DNA from: Ruminococcus flavefaciens
GTDB taxonomy: Bacteria > Bacillota > Clostridia > Oscillospirales > Ruminococcaceae
DNA: 58,957 bases
Assembly (NCBI GenBank): GCA_002371825.1
Contig: DFHF01000031.1
Coordinates: 1-58,957, forward strand
Direction of reading: 5' to 3'
In this document: piece after piece, positions 22,086 through 33,000 of the stretch
Layout of the letters: every line of letters starts with the position of its first letter
How positions within the stretch are numbered: the first letter of the stretch is position 1
Made by a program: the position numbers and the translations under genes
The notes under the pieces: generated by a model
Told to the model about the DNA's origin: nothing
The model's database searches: none
The model's input: the letters and a program-made list of their open reading frames with translations, nothing else

Positions 22086-22910
22086 ATGAAAAAGAAAATC
22101 TTATCCATTGCAGCAGCGGCATTTATTCTCACATCGTCTGTTCCTGCAAATCTAAACTCAGCTAAAGCTGTATTCGAACCCTATTATGTAACAGATGAAA
22201 ACAATACAGTGTGCACAGCACGTTTTGAAAATCTTACCTCAGGAAATATTGTATTCTTCCCTGAAGCTATGTACGAATCAGAGGAAAAATATCCTGTCGT
22301 TGTATGGGCAAATGGCTCAGGCTGTCCGCCGATAATGTATTATGAACTGCTCAGTCAGATCTCAGCAGGAGGATATATTGTCGTAACCAATACAGACCTT
22401 TTCTGCGGCGACGGAATATCACAGTCTGCTTCAGTAGACTTTATCATCAATGAAAACAGTGATGAGGAAAGCATCTTCTACAATAAGATCGATACATCTC
22501 ATATCGGTGCAGCAGGTCATTCCCAGGGCGGAAAGAGTTCAGTTAATGCTTCAGTACTTGACACAAGAATTGACTGTATTTTCAGTATCGCTGGAAACAC
22601 TTCCCAATCTGAGGCAGCTTTGATCGATGTTCCCACTTTCTTTGCAGCAGGGGCAAATGATCTTCTTGTATACTCTTCTTTATGGGTAAAACCTGCCTAC
22701 AAAAAATGCAGTGCACCAGCTGTATATGCAAACTTAAAAAACGGCACACACCTTAAATGCTGCATATCCCCTTCAGTTTACAGCGAATATGCTTTAAAAT
22801 GGTTTGATGCATTCCTTAAAGAAGATGATGATGCAAAAAAAGTTTTCCGAGATGGCGGTAAACTCTCTAAAGACAATAACTGGAAAGATTATGCATCAAA
22901 AAATATCTGA
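22086..22910 (+). CDS. Secreted alpha/beta hydrolase (esterase/lipase-like)
   Basis: 274 aa. Signal peptide MKKKILSIAAAAFILTSSVP with a likely cut near Ala27-Ala30. Mature part is an alpha/beta hydrolase of the PET-hydrolase/chlorophyllase-like group: YPVVVWANGSGCPP (oxyanion region, ~residue 74), IGAAGHSQGGKSS with Ser nucleophile (~residue 145), AAGANDLLVYSS with the acid (~residue 188) and NGTHLKCC with the His (~residue 220). Short for the group and Cys-containing. RBS AGGAGGT. Monocistronic between its own promoter and a bidirectional terminator. Substrate unknown; no dockerin or carbohydrate-binding module. Confidence 0.85.
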   Translation: MKKKILSIAAAAFILTSSVPANLNSAKAVFEPYYVTDENNTVCTARFENLTSGNIVFFPEAMYESEEKYPVVVWANGSGCPPIMYYELLSQISAGGYIVVTNTDLFCGDGISQSASVDFIINENSDEESIFYNKIDTSHIGAAGHSQGGKSSVNASVLDTRIDCIFSIAGNTSQSEAALIDVPTFFAAGANDLLVYSSLWVKPAYKKCSAPAVYANLKNGTHLKCCISPSVYSEYALKWFDAFLKEDDDAKKVFRDGGKLSKDNNWKDYASKNI

Positions 22911-22921
22911 TTTTATCCAAT

Positions 22922-22968
22922 GCTAAAAAATGACTCCTGTGACAAAAGATCACAGGAACCATTTTTTT
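22922..22968. terminator. Bidirectional terminator at the end of the NRPS operon
   Basis: TCCTGTGA (22935-22942) / TCACAGGA (22950-22957), 7-nt loop, seven T on the plus strand and an A-run upstream giving U on the minus strand. Serves both the hydrolase gene and the leftward NRPS operon. Confidence 0.9.
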
Positions 22969-22970
22969 AT

Positions 22971-25283
22971 TTATTCGTCTTGATTTTTAAGTACAAGTGT
23001 CGGAGGAATCTTTCTTATTCCTCTGAGATTAAGCAGAAGTGTAACAATATAGGAGATAACTCCTGTCAGGAACAAGATGATAAAGCCCTTTGCATTCATT
23101 GTAAACTCAAAGAATCCCGTTATGGTCTTTATAGTTGAAGGCCACATTGATCTCATAAGCATATAAGCCAGCGGCATTGAAATAAGTATTGAAGCTATTA
23201 CAACAATAGTAATAAGCGTTATATACATTTTCTTTACCTCACTGTACCTGAAGCCAAATATCTTTAACATCGATATTCCTGTCTTGTTCTTTTCGATAAT
23301 TATCTTTATCATAAGATACATCATTACGAAGTAAATAATGCAGGCAAGTATCGGGAACATTGTCATCATACCCTGCATAGAATCCTTAAGTACTTCGCCG
23401 CTTTTGGATATACTTTCAGAAGTTACTGTTGCTGCAAGAACATCATCACTGAAATCCAACTCTTTATCAGTGAAAATGCAGTTATAGTAGTCCTTGTACT
23501 TTCCAAGAAGATTATTCAACTGTAATTTATCCATAAATATAGTCATGCCTATATCATAATCACAGATATCCTTAACTTCAAATTTGTAAGAAAGACCGTT
23601 AACAGCATTTATGAGTGAAAGTTCATCGCCCTTATCAACTCCAAATTTCTTTGAAACAACATCTGAAATAACTATTCCATACTCCGGTATATCAATATCA
23701 TCAAAATACTTTGTTTCATTCTTATCTACACCATAGCATGAAACACTCATATTCTGCTGAATTACCTCATAATAGATCTCGAACTCACAAGCGGTCAATT
23801 TCTCTGATGTTTCATCATTTATATCCGCCGGCTCAGAAAGCATATACTGATATTTTGTACGGCATCCATCAGACTGAGATGTTATATAATCATCAAATGA
23901 AGCTGACATACCAACACCAAATATCATCAGCCAGCTTGCAAGGAATATACCAATAAAAAGTACAAGATACATTCCAATATTTCTTGTAAACATCCTGAGA
24001 TTGAATCTTGCCTTAAATGGAAGGAAATTGAATCCGCCCTTTTTAAGCTTTCCTGCTTTGCTCCAATCATTTCTGAGAAGTCTGAGCGGTCTGAGTGAAA
24101 GCATTTTTGCAAGATAAATATAATTAACTGCACATATAATTATCAATGGTATAAGGACTGCAAGAATAATTGGTGCTGCCTTGACATCTACATGAGTCAT
24201 ATCAGGAAGACTGTAATATGATACCATGCTATTTATAGGTATACTTGAAAAATACGTTACACCAAGTATACTTCCCACTATACCTGCATCCAGTGTAATT
24301 ATAGCCGGAAGCAGTACATAATGAGCTGTTATGGTATGTTTTTTATATCCCAGAGCTCGAAGAGTACCGATTATCTTACTTTCTCTCTGTATTGAATGAG
24401 CAGAGATTATGGTATAAATGAATGCAACTATTACAAAAACGATGCCTACAAAGAACATAGCCATTGATTTATTTGATTCCAGCTTGCTGTGAACAGTTGC
24501 TATACGTTTGTTATTCAAAATGGATGTGCTGTTTTTCACACTGTTGCCGTCCTTCATCTTGCTGAATGAATCAGTAAGATTATTATAATCATTTATCGGA
24601 ACAGCACAAGCAGCAGTCTTCATTACTTCATATGCAAGTTTCTTCTGTTCTTCTTCAGAGAGATCATCGTCATTGAACTTATAACTATAGTTATAGCAAA
24701 TACTGCTTTCTGCAAATGAAGAGAATTCTGACGCTGTTACACAGCCTACTCCGAATTCACGGCGATCAGCAAGCATATCTGTCTGACTTGCGATACTTAT
24801 AGTATAATCTGGGAAACAACCTATTCCTGAAATTATATATTCCTTTCCGTTTACTTTAATGCTGTCTCCTGTCTCAAGTGATTGTTCTCTTGCATAGATC
24901 TGGTCAAGAAAAATTTCATTATCATTTGAAGGCAGCTCTCCATCAACTGCGCAGGGAAGATCTATTTCATTGCGTTCATTAAATACTCTGAGTGTTGAAT
25001 CATCTACAGAATCAAGATCACAGTAAAAGTTCTCATACAGCTTTAATCCGAGAGCCTCAACATCCGCCGTCATTATATCTGACATTTTCTTTTCTGTTTC
25101 TATAAGACCGTCTTCCAGATTATTTTCCTCGATATAATCATCGAACTTATCAAGACTGCTGTTGATTCCTTCCATATATCCGACTAACATACCAATTGCC
25201 AGAACTGTAAGAAGGAACAATCCTATATAACGTCCGATATTTTCACGAAGATCCCTGAAAACACGTTTATTCATAGGTTTCAT
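22971..25283 (-). CDS. ABC transporter permease with two FtsX/MacB-type domains
   Basis: 770 aa, last gene of the NRPS operon. Membrane segment near residues 18-36 (YIGLFLLTVLAIGMLVGY), a ~230-residue extracytoplasmic MacB-like domain, three membrane segments (~270-400), a fourth (~440), a second extracytoplasmic domain (~460-610) and three more segments (~625-755); the two FtsX domains share the typical GTLRALGYKKHTI and MLKIFGFRYSEVKKM coupling helices. This is the eight-to-ten-helix single-subunit form seen in Gram-positive exporters and antibiotic-resistance pumps. Works with the ATPase immediately upstream (15-bp gap). Most likely exports or gives immunity to the NRPS product; uptake is less likely because no substrate-binding-protein importer features are present, except for the ZinT-like lipoprotein. 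Confidence 0.88.
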   Translation of the reverse strand: MKPMNKRVFRDLRENIGRYIGLFLLTVLAIGMLVGYMEGINSSLDKFDDYIEENNLEDGLIETEKKMSDIMTADVEALGLKLYENFYCDLDSVDDSTLRVFNERNEIDLPCAVDGELPSNDNEIFLDQIYAREQSLETGDSIKVNGKEYIISGIGCFPDYTISIASQTDMLADRREFGVGCVTASEFSSFAESSICYNYSYKFNDDDLSEEEQKKLAYEVMKTAACAVPINDYNNLTDSFSKMKDGNSVKNSTSILNNKRIATVHSKLESNKSMAMFFVGIVFVIVAFIYTIISAHSIQRESKIIGTLRALGYKKHTITAHYVLLPAIITLDAGIVGSILGVTYFSSIPINSMVSYYSLPDMTHVDVKAAPIILAVLIPLIIICAVNYIYLAKMLSLRPLRLLRNDWSKAGKLKKGGFNFLPFKARFNLRMFTRNIGMYLVLFIGIFLASWLMIFGVGMSASFDDYITSQSDGCRTKYQYMLSEPADINDETSEKLTACEFEIYYEVIQQNMSVSCYGVDKNETKYFDDIDIPEYGIVISDVVSKKFGVDKGDELSLINAVNGLSYKFEVKDICDYDIGMTIFMDKLQLNNLLGKYKDYYNCIFTDKELDFSDDVLAATVTSESISKSGEVLKDSMQGMMTMFPILACIIYFVMMYLMIKIIIEKNKTGISMLKIFGFRYSEVKKMYITLITIVVIASILISMPLAYMLMRSMWPSTIKTITGFFEFTMNAKGFIILFLTGVISYIVTLLLNLRGIRKIPPTLVLKNQDE

Positions 25284-25298
25284 ATCAAAGTTCCTTTC

Positions 25299-26006
25299 TT
25301 ACCAGTCTATCTCGGCAGCCGAAAGCGGCTTTTCATTGAATGTCTCCTTAGATATTCTTCCGTCTCTAAGCCGCAGGACCTGATTTGCCATCTGACTAAT
25401 TGCTTCGTTGTGTGTAACTATTATTATTGTAGTCTTATAAAGCTCATGCACTTTTTCAAGGACAGAAAGTGCTTCCTTTGAAGTTTCATAGTCAAGTGCA
25501 CCAGTCGGCTCATCACATAACAGGATCTTTGGGTTCTTTACGAGTGCTCTTGCAATTGCTGTACGCTGCTGCTGACCGCCTGAAAGATGTCTCGGAAATT
25601 TATTTTTATGCTCACTGAGTCCGAGATCGGATATGATCTTATCTGCATTCATAGAACCATCGCCAAGAAGCTCACATATCTCTATATTTTCCCTTACAGT
25701 AAGATTTGGAATGAGATTATATGACTGAAAAACAAAGCCAAGCTTATCACGCCGATAATCATCAAGCTTTGCACCGGAAGCTCCTTTTAATGTTATACCA
25801 TCAACATTTACTTCCCCGCCATCAATGCTTTCAAGTCCGCCGATTATATTCAGCAGAGTTGATTTACCCGAACCGGAAGGGCCAAGAATAACACACATAT
25901 CACCTTGCTTTATGCCAAAGCTCAGCTGATTGAGTATTCGTTTCCTGTTCTCCTTCTCACCATAGTACTTTTCAAGTTGCTTAACTTCAATAAACATATG
26001 ATTCAC
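25299..26006 (-). CDS. ABC transporter ATPase (MacB/LolD type)
   Basis: 235 aa. Complete nucleotide-binding domain: Walker A GPSGSGKSTLLN (~residue 39), Q-loop FVFQSYNLIPNLTVREN, signature LSGGQQQRTAIARAL (~residue 140), Walker B ILLCDEPTGALD, switch His in IIIVTHNEAIS. The SYNLIP/PTGALD pattern places it in the MacB/LolD/BceA group that powers FtsX-type permeases, here the adjacent 770-aa protein. Co-transcribed with the NRPS genes. Confidence 0.93.
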   Translation of the reverse strand: MNHMFIEVKQLEKYYGEKENRKRILNQLSFGIKQGDMCVILGPSGSGKSTLLNIIGGLESIDGGEVNVDGITLKGASGAKLDDYRRDKLGFVFQSYNLIPNLTVRENIEICELLGDGSMNADKIISDLGLSEHKNKFPRHLSGGQQQRTAIARALVKNPKILLCDEPTGALDYETSKEALSVLEKVHELYKTTIIIVTHNEAISQMANQVLRLRDGRISKETFNEKPLSAAEIDW

Positions 26007-26027
26007 AGCCTTTCTGTTATTATTATT

Positions 26028-26696
26028 TTACTGATCTGATGCGGAAAAGAATGTAATTATAGACTGCTGCTTCTGCTCCTCAGTAATACTGCTGTCAAGC
26101 ATGGTAGGCACATTGCTGAAATTTGTCAGTCTTTCTATACTGTCACCATAAGAGAAGTGGAAGTGATCTGCCATAAATCCGTGAGATGATTCCATGGAGC
26201 ACATAGGCATAAGACAGATATATGTATAAAAACCAGCATCCTCATCATCTGTTTTGAAAACATAGGATACATCACCTTTTAATACAGTACCTGCGCTGTC
26301 TTCAGAAAAAGTAGCAGCATACTCGTATTCATGTGAAAAGACTTCATTATTCTCTGTATCGAAGCCTTTTACTGTATTACCGCTTATGTCAAATTTTATA
26401 ACATCATCCGGTACAAAGCATAGTCTTCGGAATACATCTTTAAAATCATCTGCATCCAGTTCAAAACTTTCTGCAACTTTTTCCCAGACATTCTGAAGAG
26501 ACTCATCCTTGCAGTATTCTGAAAAAGAATCCCATTCTCCCTCCCAATTGGAAAGGTCTGAAACACTTTCTGATGTAAGCATATCAGGATCGAATTTATC
26601 TTCATTTTCATCATCTGAGCTCTTTTGCCCGCCACAGCCCGTTATAATAAGAGTCAAAGCTGAGACGGTAAGGATATTTATAACTCTACTTTTCAT
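26028..26696 (-). CDS. ZinT-like zinc-binding lipoprotein
   Basis: 222 aa. Signal peptide with lipobox-like ITGCGG (Cys21), acidic linker (SSDDENEDKFD), then a domain matching the ZinT/YodA family: LSNWEGEWDSFSEYCKDESL (~residue 48), DIKFDISGNTV-like strand, and SSHGFMADHFHFSYGDS (~residue 170), whose His cluster is the metal-binding area. ZinT proteins bind zinc (or cadmium) outside the membrane and help deliver it to importers. Its place between the NRPS genes and the exporter suggests handling of a metal-peptide complex or protection from metal withdrawal by the product. Some family positions differ; binding is inferred. Confidence 0.72.
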   Translation of the reverse strand: MKSRVINILTVSALTLIITGCGGQKSSDDENEDKFDPDMLTSESVSDLSNWEGEWDSFSEYCKDESLQNVWEKVAESFELDADDFKDVFRRLCFVPDDVIKFDISGNTVKGFDTENNEVFSHEYEYAATFSEDSAGTVLKGDVSYVFKTDDEDAGFYTYICLMPMCSMESSHGFMADHFHFSYGDSIERLTNFSNVPTMLDSSITEEQKQQSIITFFSASDQ

Positions 26697-26714
26697 AACG
26701 AAACATTTTCCTCC

Positions 26715-29700
26715 TTATTTATTGTTCATTTCATCTATCAGCTCTGCAGCAGATCTGATGGTCGGCTCATCAAACAGCTTAACAAGAATACTGTCGAAAG
26801 CATCTTCAGAATCAAGCAGTTCAGCGATATGTCCCGCAAGCTGTGCCATAGTCAAGGAATTCGCACCATAATCATACAGGTTGGTGTTTATATCTATCTT
26901 TTCTAATTTAAGTTCACGGCAGGCAATTTCAGAAATGATTTTTTCTGTATCGGTAAGTTCTCTGTCTAAAGCTGTTTTTTCCGTGCTGACACTTGCTTTC
27001 TCCGATAAATATGCTTCAAGATATTTATGATCTGTTTTACCATTAGCAGTAAGAGGGATCTCATCTATGAAAATTATCTCTTCCGGTATCATATAATCCG
27101 GGAGATATTCCTTTGCCATACCTCGCAGATCATCAGGATTGTATTGCTGATCACTTACTATAAATACTGCAAGCTTTAAAGAAGCATTATTTTTGCCTAC
27201 TACAGCCACAGCCTTCTTAACTCCATCAAGATTTGCAAAATAGCTTTCTATCTCACCGAGTTCTATCCTGTGTCCTCTAATTTTTACCTGTTTATCTGCT
27301 CTTCCAAGAAATTCAATATTACCGTCGCTGAAATACCTTCCTGTATCGCCAGTTCGATAAAGGCGCTTTTTCCATACCGGATGGACAATAAACGCAGAGT
27401 CTGTTTTTTCCTTATCATTAAGATAACAGCGAGCAAGACCTGTTCCGGCAATATAGATATCGCCAGTAACACCAACCGGACATATATTCAGATTAGTGTC
27501 CAGAACATACATTTCTTGATTTGAGAGTGCCTTTCCATATGGAATACTCTTCCAGTTCTTATCAAGCTCCTTGTATTCATAGAAATTAGACCATATAGAT
27601 GCCTCTGTTGCACCGCCTAAACTTACGACTTTTGTAGAAGGCATATATTTCTTGAGACTATCCGGAAGTTCTAATGGTATCCAGTCGCCAGAAAGCAATA
27701 CAGCTTTATGATTCTCAAATTTAATATCCTTCTGTGAATCAAGATATGATACCATCATCTGTGCAAAAGCTGGAACAGAATTCCACATTGTAATATCATA
27801 CTTTTTCATGAGCTCAGCCCAGTGTGAAGGAATCGTATACTTTGAATTATCCGGATATATTACGGTTCCGCCTACTGAAAGGAGTCCGAAAATATCATAG
27901 ACAGAAAGATCAAAATTAAGCTGTGAAAGTCCAAGGATAGAGTCATTTTCATTTACTGAATATCTTCTGTTTATATCCTCGATAGTATTTACAGCTCCTC
28001 TGTGGGTAATTACAACACCTTTGGGTACACCTGTTGAACCAGATGTATGTATTATATAAGCATCGCTGTCTATATCACCATCAGCTTTAAGCAAGATCTC
28101 ATCTGGGATATCCAGTTTATCTGCAAATATCACCTCAGCTCCTTCTGCACTGACACCGCTGTCTGAAAGAGAAACTATATACTTAATATCAGCGTTCTTA
28201 ACGATCAGTTCAAGTCTCTTTGCAGCGCTTCCGGAGTCAATCGGAACATATACACAGTTTTCAGAAAGTATTCCAATCACTGCAGCTATCTGCCATACAG
28301 ATTTTGGCATAGCAACTGCTATACAGCTTCTTTCAGGAACTCTGTTCTTCCTTAACATAGCAGCAACTGCTGATGCTTTCATCATAAGCTCATGATAAGT
28401 CCAGCTTTCGCAGCTATCAGCAACAGCCAGCTTATCTGGATATTTCTTAGCCATTTCAAGAATATCAGAATGCAGAAGATGTGTTCTCAGCGAATAAGTG
28501 TTTTCGGCTATACATATATCTTCATGAACATCCACAAGGCTATCCTCTTTCCATGCAGACTCATCATAAGAAAGCTTCTCAATTCTTTCACGGAAAAGAG
28601 CAAACATTTTTCCAGGCATTCCTTCAGGGAATAATCCCTTTCTTACATCCCAATTGACCTGAAGTCCGAATTTACCGTCCATTACCTGACAATCGATGAA
28701 AACCTGAGGAGTCTGCGTTATACCACTTCTGTATACACCCTTCATTCCGGGTCCCTCAGAATCAATCAGACTTACAGCACTTGTAAAAACATACGGCATA
28801 AAGATTTTTTCTCCGCCATTACCTCTTGCCTTTTCTCTGAGCACCTCTATACCTGAATAAAGATGATTATCAAGCACTTCAAATAGGGTCTTATTTACCG
28901 ATAAAGCCCTTTCTGCAAAAGACTCTTTCCCACTGAAATCAGTACTCAAAAGACTGATCGATGTAAAATCTCCGATTATACTATTCACATTTTCATGCAT
29001 GGGCATTCTGTTAAGTGTTGTGAGATTAAGAGAGAATCTCTTATTGATACTGTATCTTTCAAGAACAGAACCATAGGCCGTTACAAGAGCAGCAACAGGT
29101 GTTACTACGGCATTTGAACAATTCTTTTTGAGTTTTTCCCATTTATCAGGTGAAAGAACGACATTAAATCGATCGAACTCATATATTTCCTCATGCCTCA
29201 ACGGAAGCTGTGGCGCCGGAGGAATTTCATTGATCTTCCTCTGCCAGTATTTTTTAGCTTTTATGTAATTATTATTTCCTGTTATATTCTGATAGGCTAT
29301 AATGTAATCACGAAAAGTTATTCCAATGTCTTTTATCATTTTACCGTCATTATAATAACAGTTTTCAAATTCATTAAGCATTATCCATATACTTGTCCAG
29401 TCAGCGATCAATACATCTATGGAGAAATGCATTATGGTCCTGTCACTTAATTTTGAAAGCTCAACATGAAACAACGGAAAGCATTCTGTATCGAACATTT
29501 CATTTCCAAGACCATATTTGACTTTATCGACCTCAATTTCAGCCTCATTATCACTTAATGCTGTAAAGTCATTTTCTTTCACAATGAATCTTGGCCATTC
29601 AGGAAGCACCCTCTGCCATCCTTCTTTTGAAATAACTGAATGTAAAGTGTCATTATTACTTATTACTTCATTCCATGCGTCCTCAACTTTTTTGCGATCT

Positions 29701-30035
29701 AATACCGGATATATGAAATCCATGTATATATGGCATGCAACACCGCCAAAATCCATATTTCTTGAACGCCCCATTAGATACGCACCCTGTATTTCAGAAA
29801 GAGGAAACATCTCATAACGTTTTTCAGGATCTGCGATCACTTTTATTTCACTTGTTCTTCGTTCAAATTCTTCTATAAGCTGTTCCTTATTATTCTTGAG
29901 CTGCTGTATTATCTCACTGGTCATTATCCCCTTTGGAGCGGAGTACTTGAGTTTTCCTTCATCTGTCCAAAGCTTTATACCTTTCTCTTCAAGCTCATCT
30001 ATAAGATCTGATATTTTGATTTTTTCTTCTGTCAT
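26715..30035 (-). CDS. NRPS: docking-Cy-A(Cys)-T
   Basis: 1106 aa. Residues ~1-58 are a TubC-type N-terminal docking domain (ISDLIDELEEKGIKLWTDEG ...). The heterocyclization domain (~70-510) has SIDVLIADWTS, the DxxxxDxxS signature that replaces the condensation HHxxxDG. The adenylation domain (~520-1000) has HTSGSTGVPKG (~665) and pocket residues from FDLSVYD, WNSVP, LLSGDW and SLGGATEASIW, giving D-L-Y-N-L-S-L-I-W-(K), the cysteine code of HMWP2/pyochelin-type synthetases. Carrier domain with YDYGANSLTMAQ (phosphopantetheine Ser, ~1054). No thioesterase or embedded methyltransferase. Abuts the upstream NRPS gene with no gap. Predicted to add and cyclise a Cys; the docking domain means it receives its chain from another protein, so it cannot be first. 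Confidence 0.92.
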   Translation of the reverse strand: MTEEKIKISDLIDELEEKGIKLWTDEGKLKYSAPKGIMTSEIIQQLKNNKEQLIEEFERRTSEIKVIADPEKRYEMFPLSEIQGAYLMGRSRNMDFGGVACHIYMDFIYPVLDRKKVEDAWNEVISNNDTLHSVISKEGWQRVLPEWPRFIVKENDFTALSDNEAEIEVDKVKYGLGNEMFDTECFPLFHVELSKLSDRTIMHFSIDVLIADWTSIWIMLNEFENCYYNDGKMIKDIGITFRDYIIAYQNITGNNNYIKAKKYWQRKINEIPPAPQLPLRHEEIYEFDRFNVVLSPDKWEKLKKNCSNAVVTPVAALVTAYGSVLERYSINKRFSLNLTTLNRMPMHENVNSIIGDFTSISLLSTDFSGKESFAERALSVNKTLFEVLDNHLYSGIEVLREKARGNGGEKIFMPYVFTSAVSLIDSEGPGMKGVYRSGITQTPQVFIDCQVMDGKFGLQVNWDVRKGLFPEGMPGKMFALFRERIEKLSYDESAWKEDSLVDVHEDICIAENTYSLRTHLLHSDILEMAKKYPDKLAVADSCESWTYHELMMKASAVAAMLRKNRVPERSCIAVAMPKSVWQIAAVIGILSENCVYVPIDSGSAAKRLELIVKNADIKYIVSLSDSGVSAEGAEVIFADKLDIPDEILLKADGDIDSDAYIIHTSGSTGVPKGVVITHRGAVNTIEDINRRYSVNENDSILGLSQLNFDLSVYDIFGLLSVGGTVIYPDNSKYTIPSHWAELMKKYDITMWNSVPAFAQMMVSYLDSQKDIKFENHKAVLLSGDWIPLELPDSLKKYMPSTKVVSLGGATEASIWSNFYEYKELDKNWKSIPYGKALSNQEMYVLDTNLNICPVGVTGDIYIAGTGLARCYLNDKEKTDSAFIVHPVWKKRLYRTGDTGRYFSDGNIEFLGRADKQVKIRGHRIELGEIESYFANLDGVKKAVAVVGKNNASLKLAVFIVSDQQYNPDDLRGMAKEYLPDYMIPEEIIFIDEIPLTANGKTDHKYLEAYLSEKASVSTEKTALDRELTDTEKIISEIACRELKLEKIDINTNLYDYGANSLTMAQLAGHIAELLDSEDAFDSILVKLFDEPTIRSAAELIDEMNNK

Positions 30036-33000
30036 TTATATTTCACCACATTCCAATAATTCTTCTGATGATCTTCTTTCATCTGCAAAAGCACTCAGCT
30101 TTCTTACGTTTGGATATTCATAAAGTTCTGACAAGCTTATTTTTATTCCTTTTTCCTGAAGCTTTGTAATAAAAGTTATTCCCTTGAGAGAATCTATACC
30201 GATACGCACAAAATCCGATGTAGCACTCACTTCATCTATATTGGCTATTTCAGAAAGAATAGAGGCTACAAGCTTCTCAGTATCAGTTTTCGGAGCTACA
30301 TATTCTTCAGCAGCCGTATCATTCTTTCCTGTAAATACCGGAAGCGACTTCCTATCAACTTTTCCGTTGGATGTATAAGGCAGCGAATCCATTATCATTA
30401 TGCTTTCCGGCATCATATAGCTTACAACATTCTCTTCAAGGGTCGTATGCATATCCTCCATATCAGGATATGATACGTTTTTCCCTGATAAAGCAGCAAA
30501 CACACTCTGTCCTCCGTTGAAAGCTGCTCCCGCTGTCAGATCGCATATATTGCTAAATCCTGCATTAGACATCTCTTCTATCCACTCTTCGAAATTAAGA
30601 AGCGGAGAATTATTTTTAACCCTACGTTCATCCTCATACGCTGAATAGCCATTCATCAGACCCATTGATATTTTATGGAAATGTCTGCTTTCAGTCACCT
30701 CGAGCATTATGATAACTCCACTGCTATCCAGAAGTGTTCTCAGATTTCTTAAGCTTTTCCTGATATCAGCACTATCGTGCAATACATTTGCTGCAATTAT
30801 AATATCAAACTGTCCTGCCTGATATCCCTGAGACTGCGGCAATTCATCAATATCGATCATGCCATAGCTTATATCTGCATCATCACCGAATTTATCTTTC
30901 GCAATATCATTAAAGAACTCAGAAACATCAGTAAATTCATAGCTAAATTCACTTTCTGACAGCTTCTTTATAACAGGTCCTGTTGTCGCACCAACTCCTG
31001 CACCTACTTCAAGAATTCTTATTTTTCTGCCGGTTCTCTCTGCCAGACCTTTTGCCATTTCTGCAACATAAGCATTATAATATACTGCAACAGGATTTGA
31101 ACCATAAAGATCATCAGCTATATCGCTTCTTCCATCTTTGAAAAGAAGTGACATCGGATTAATCGCACCAGATACAACATCTTTAAGCTTCTCACTGCAT
31201 TCTGAAAGGAAATCAAATACCGTATTCCAACTATCCATTTCCGGAAGCTTTTCATTCCTTATTTCCGAAGGTTCAGAACCGCTGAATGAATAATTTCCAT
31301 TTATTTCCTTTTTCAGATATCCATTTTCTACAAGCGAATCTGCCCACTGCAGTGAGATCTTTTTGTACCGCTCATTTACTTTTCCAGAGCTTATCAGTTC
31401 ATCAACAGAAAAAGTTTTATCATCAGTCAGTCCACGGAAAAGCCTGAACATTATACTGAGACTATATTCATCCATTCTGTGCTGTATTTCTTCATATTTC
31501 TCCTGTTTTATCTCAGGTACAACAGGAGGAGAGATTTTTATGCTGTTAACTGTATCAACAAAAACAGAATTCTCTTTTTCTGCACTTTTTTCTGGGGTAA
31601 CATAGGCACAGAGCATTTTCTTGCCATATGCTTCTTTTACTTCAGCTATAGCTTCACGAACATTTTTGCATCTGAGAAGACAGTTTTCTATCTCACCAAG
31701 TTCTATCCTGTATCCATTTAACTTTACCTGGAAGTCTTTACGTCCCATGAAAACAACATATCCATTTTCAGAAAGATAGCCTAAGTCTCCGGTCATATAG
31801 ATATTACCGAGCTTATCATGTCTTATGAATTGTTTAGCTGTCCTCTCATCATCGTTAAGATATCCGGAGGCAACTCCCCTTCCTCCTATACATATCTCAC
31901 CGCTTACTCCTTCTGGGCATATTCTTCCATAGCTGTCAAGCACCCAAATTGTCTGGTTTGCAAGAGGATATCCATATGGTATCGAATTCCAATCAGGTGA
32001 AACCTCCTTGACAGGATAGTAGATGGACCATATCGAAGCCTCAGTTGCACCGCCAAGGCTGTAAACTTCAGCATTAGGGAAATGCTTCTTTATTTTCTCA
32101 GGAAGTCCAAGTGATATCCAGTCACCGCTAAGCATAACTACTCGAAGTGAATTATTTACCTGCTCCTCTGACAGATTGTTAATAAATAACTCCATAATTG
32201 ACGGAACAGTATTCCATACAGTAATGTTATTATTAAAAACCAGCTCTCTTATGCCATAAATATCCTGTGCTGAACGTGCAAGATATAACGTACCTCCGCA
32301 GGCAAGAGTACCGAACACATCATAAACAGAGAGATCAAATCCAAAAAACGAAATTCCTATCACAGAATCATTTTCATCTATGCTAAAACGCTGATTTATG
32401 TCCTGTATAGTATTGCATACGGCATCATGCTTTATCACTACGCCCTTTGGACTGCCTGTACTTCCAGATGTATATATAACGTATGCTATTCTATCTGGTT
32501 CAGCAATATTCTCTGAATAGTCCGTTGACTGAACAGAAAGAATTTCCTTTATTTTTTCGTCATCGTATACTACTTTGCTTCCTGACTGCTCTTTTATAAA
32601 GTTAAGGCGCTGTTTAGGTACATTTTCTGCAACAGGTATATAATATCCACCTGATTTCAATATACCAAGCATTGCTGCAACTGCATTGATATGCCTTGAC
32701 ATTTTCAGAATAACCGGCTGATATGTTCCATATTTTTCTACGGTGTATCCTGCGATCAGATCAGATAAACGGTCAAGTTCACCATAGCTTACAGAACAAT
32801 TTTCATCTTCTACAGCAGTTTTATCGGCAAACCTTTCAACTGTTTTTCTGAAAAGAGTTACAAGGTCTGTCTTTGGAATATCAACTAAAGTCTGATTATA
32901 CTTTACAGCGATCTCATCATACTTTTTCTGCACCTCATCCTGATTGCCAAGTAATTCAGCAATATAGTCCTCTTGCATGCTGTTAACCGCTGTATCACTG

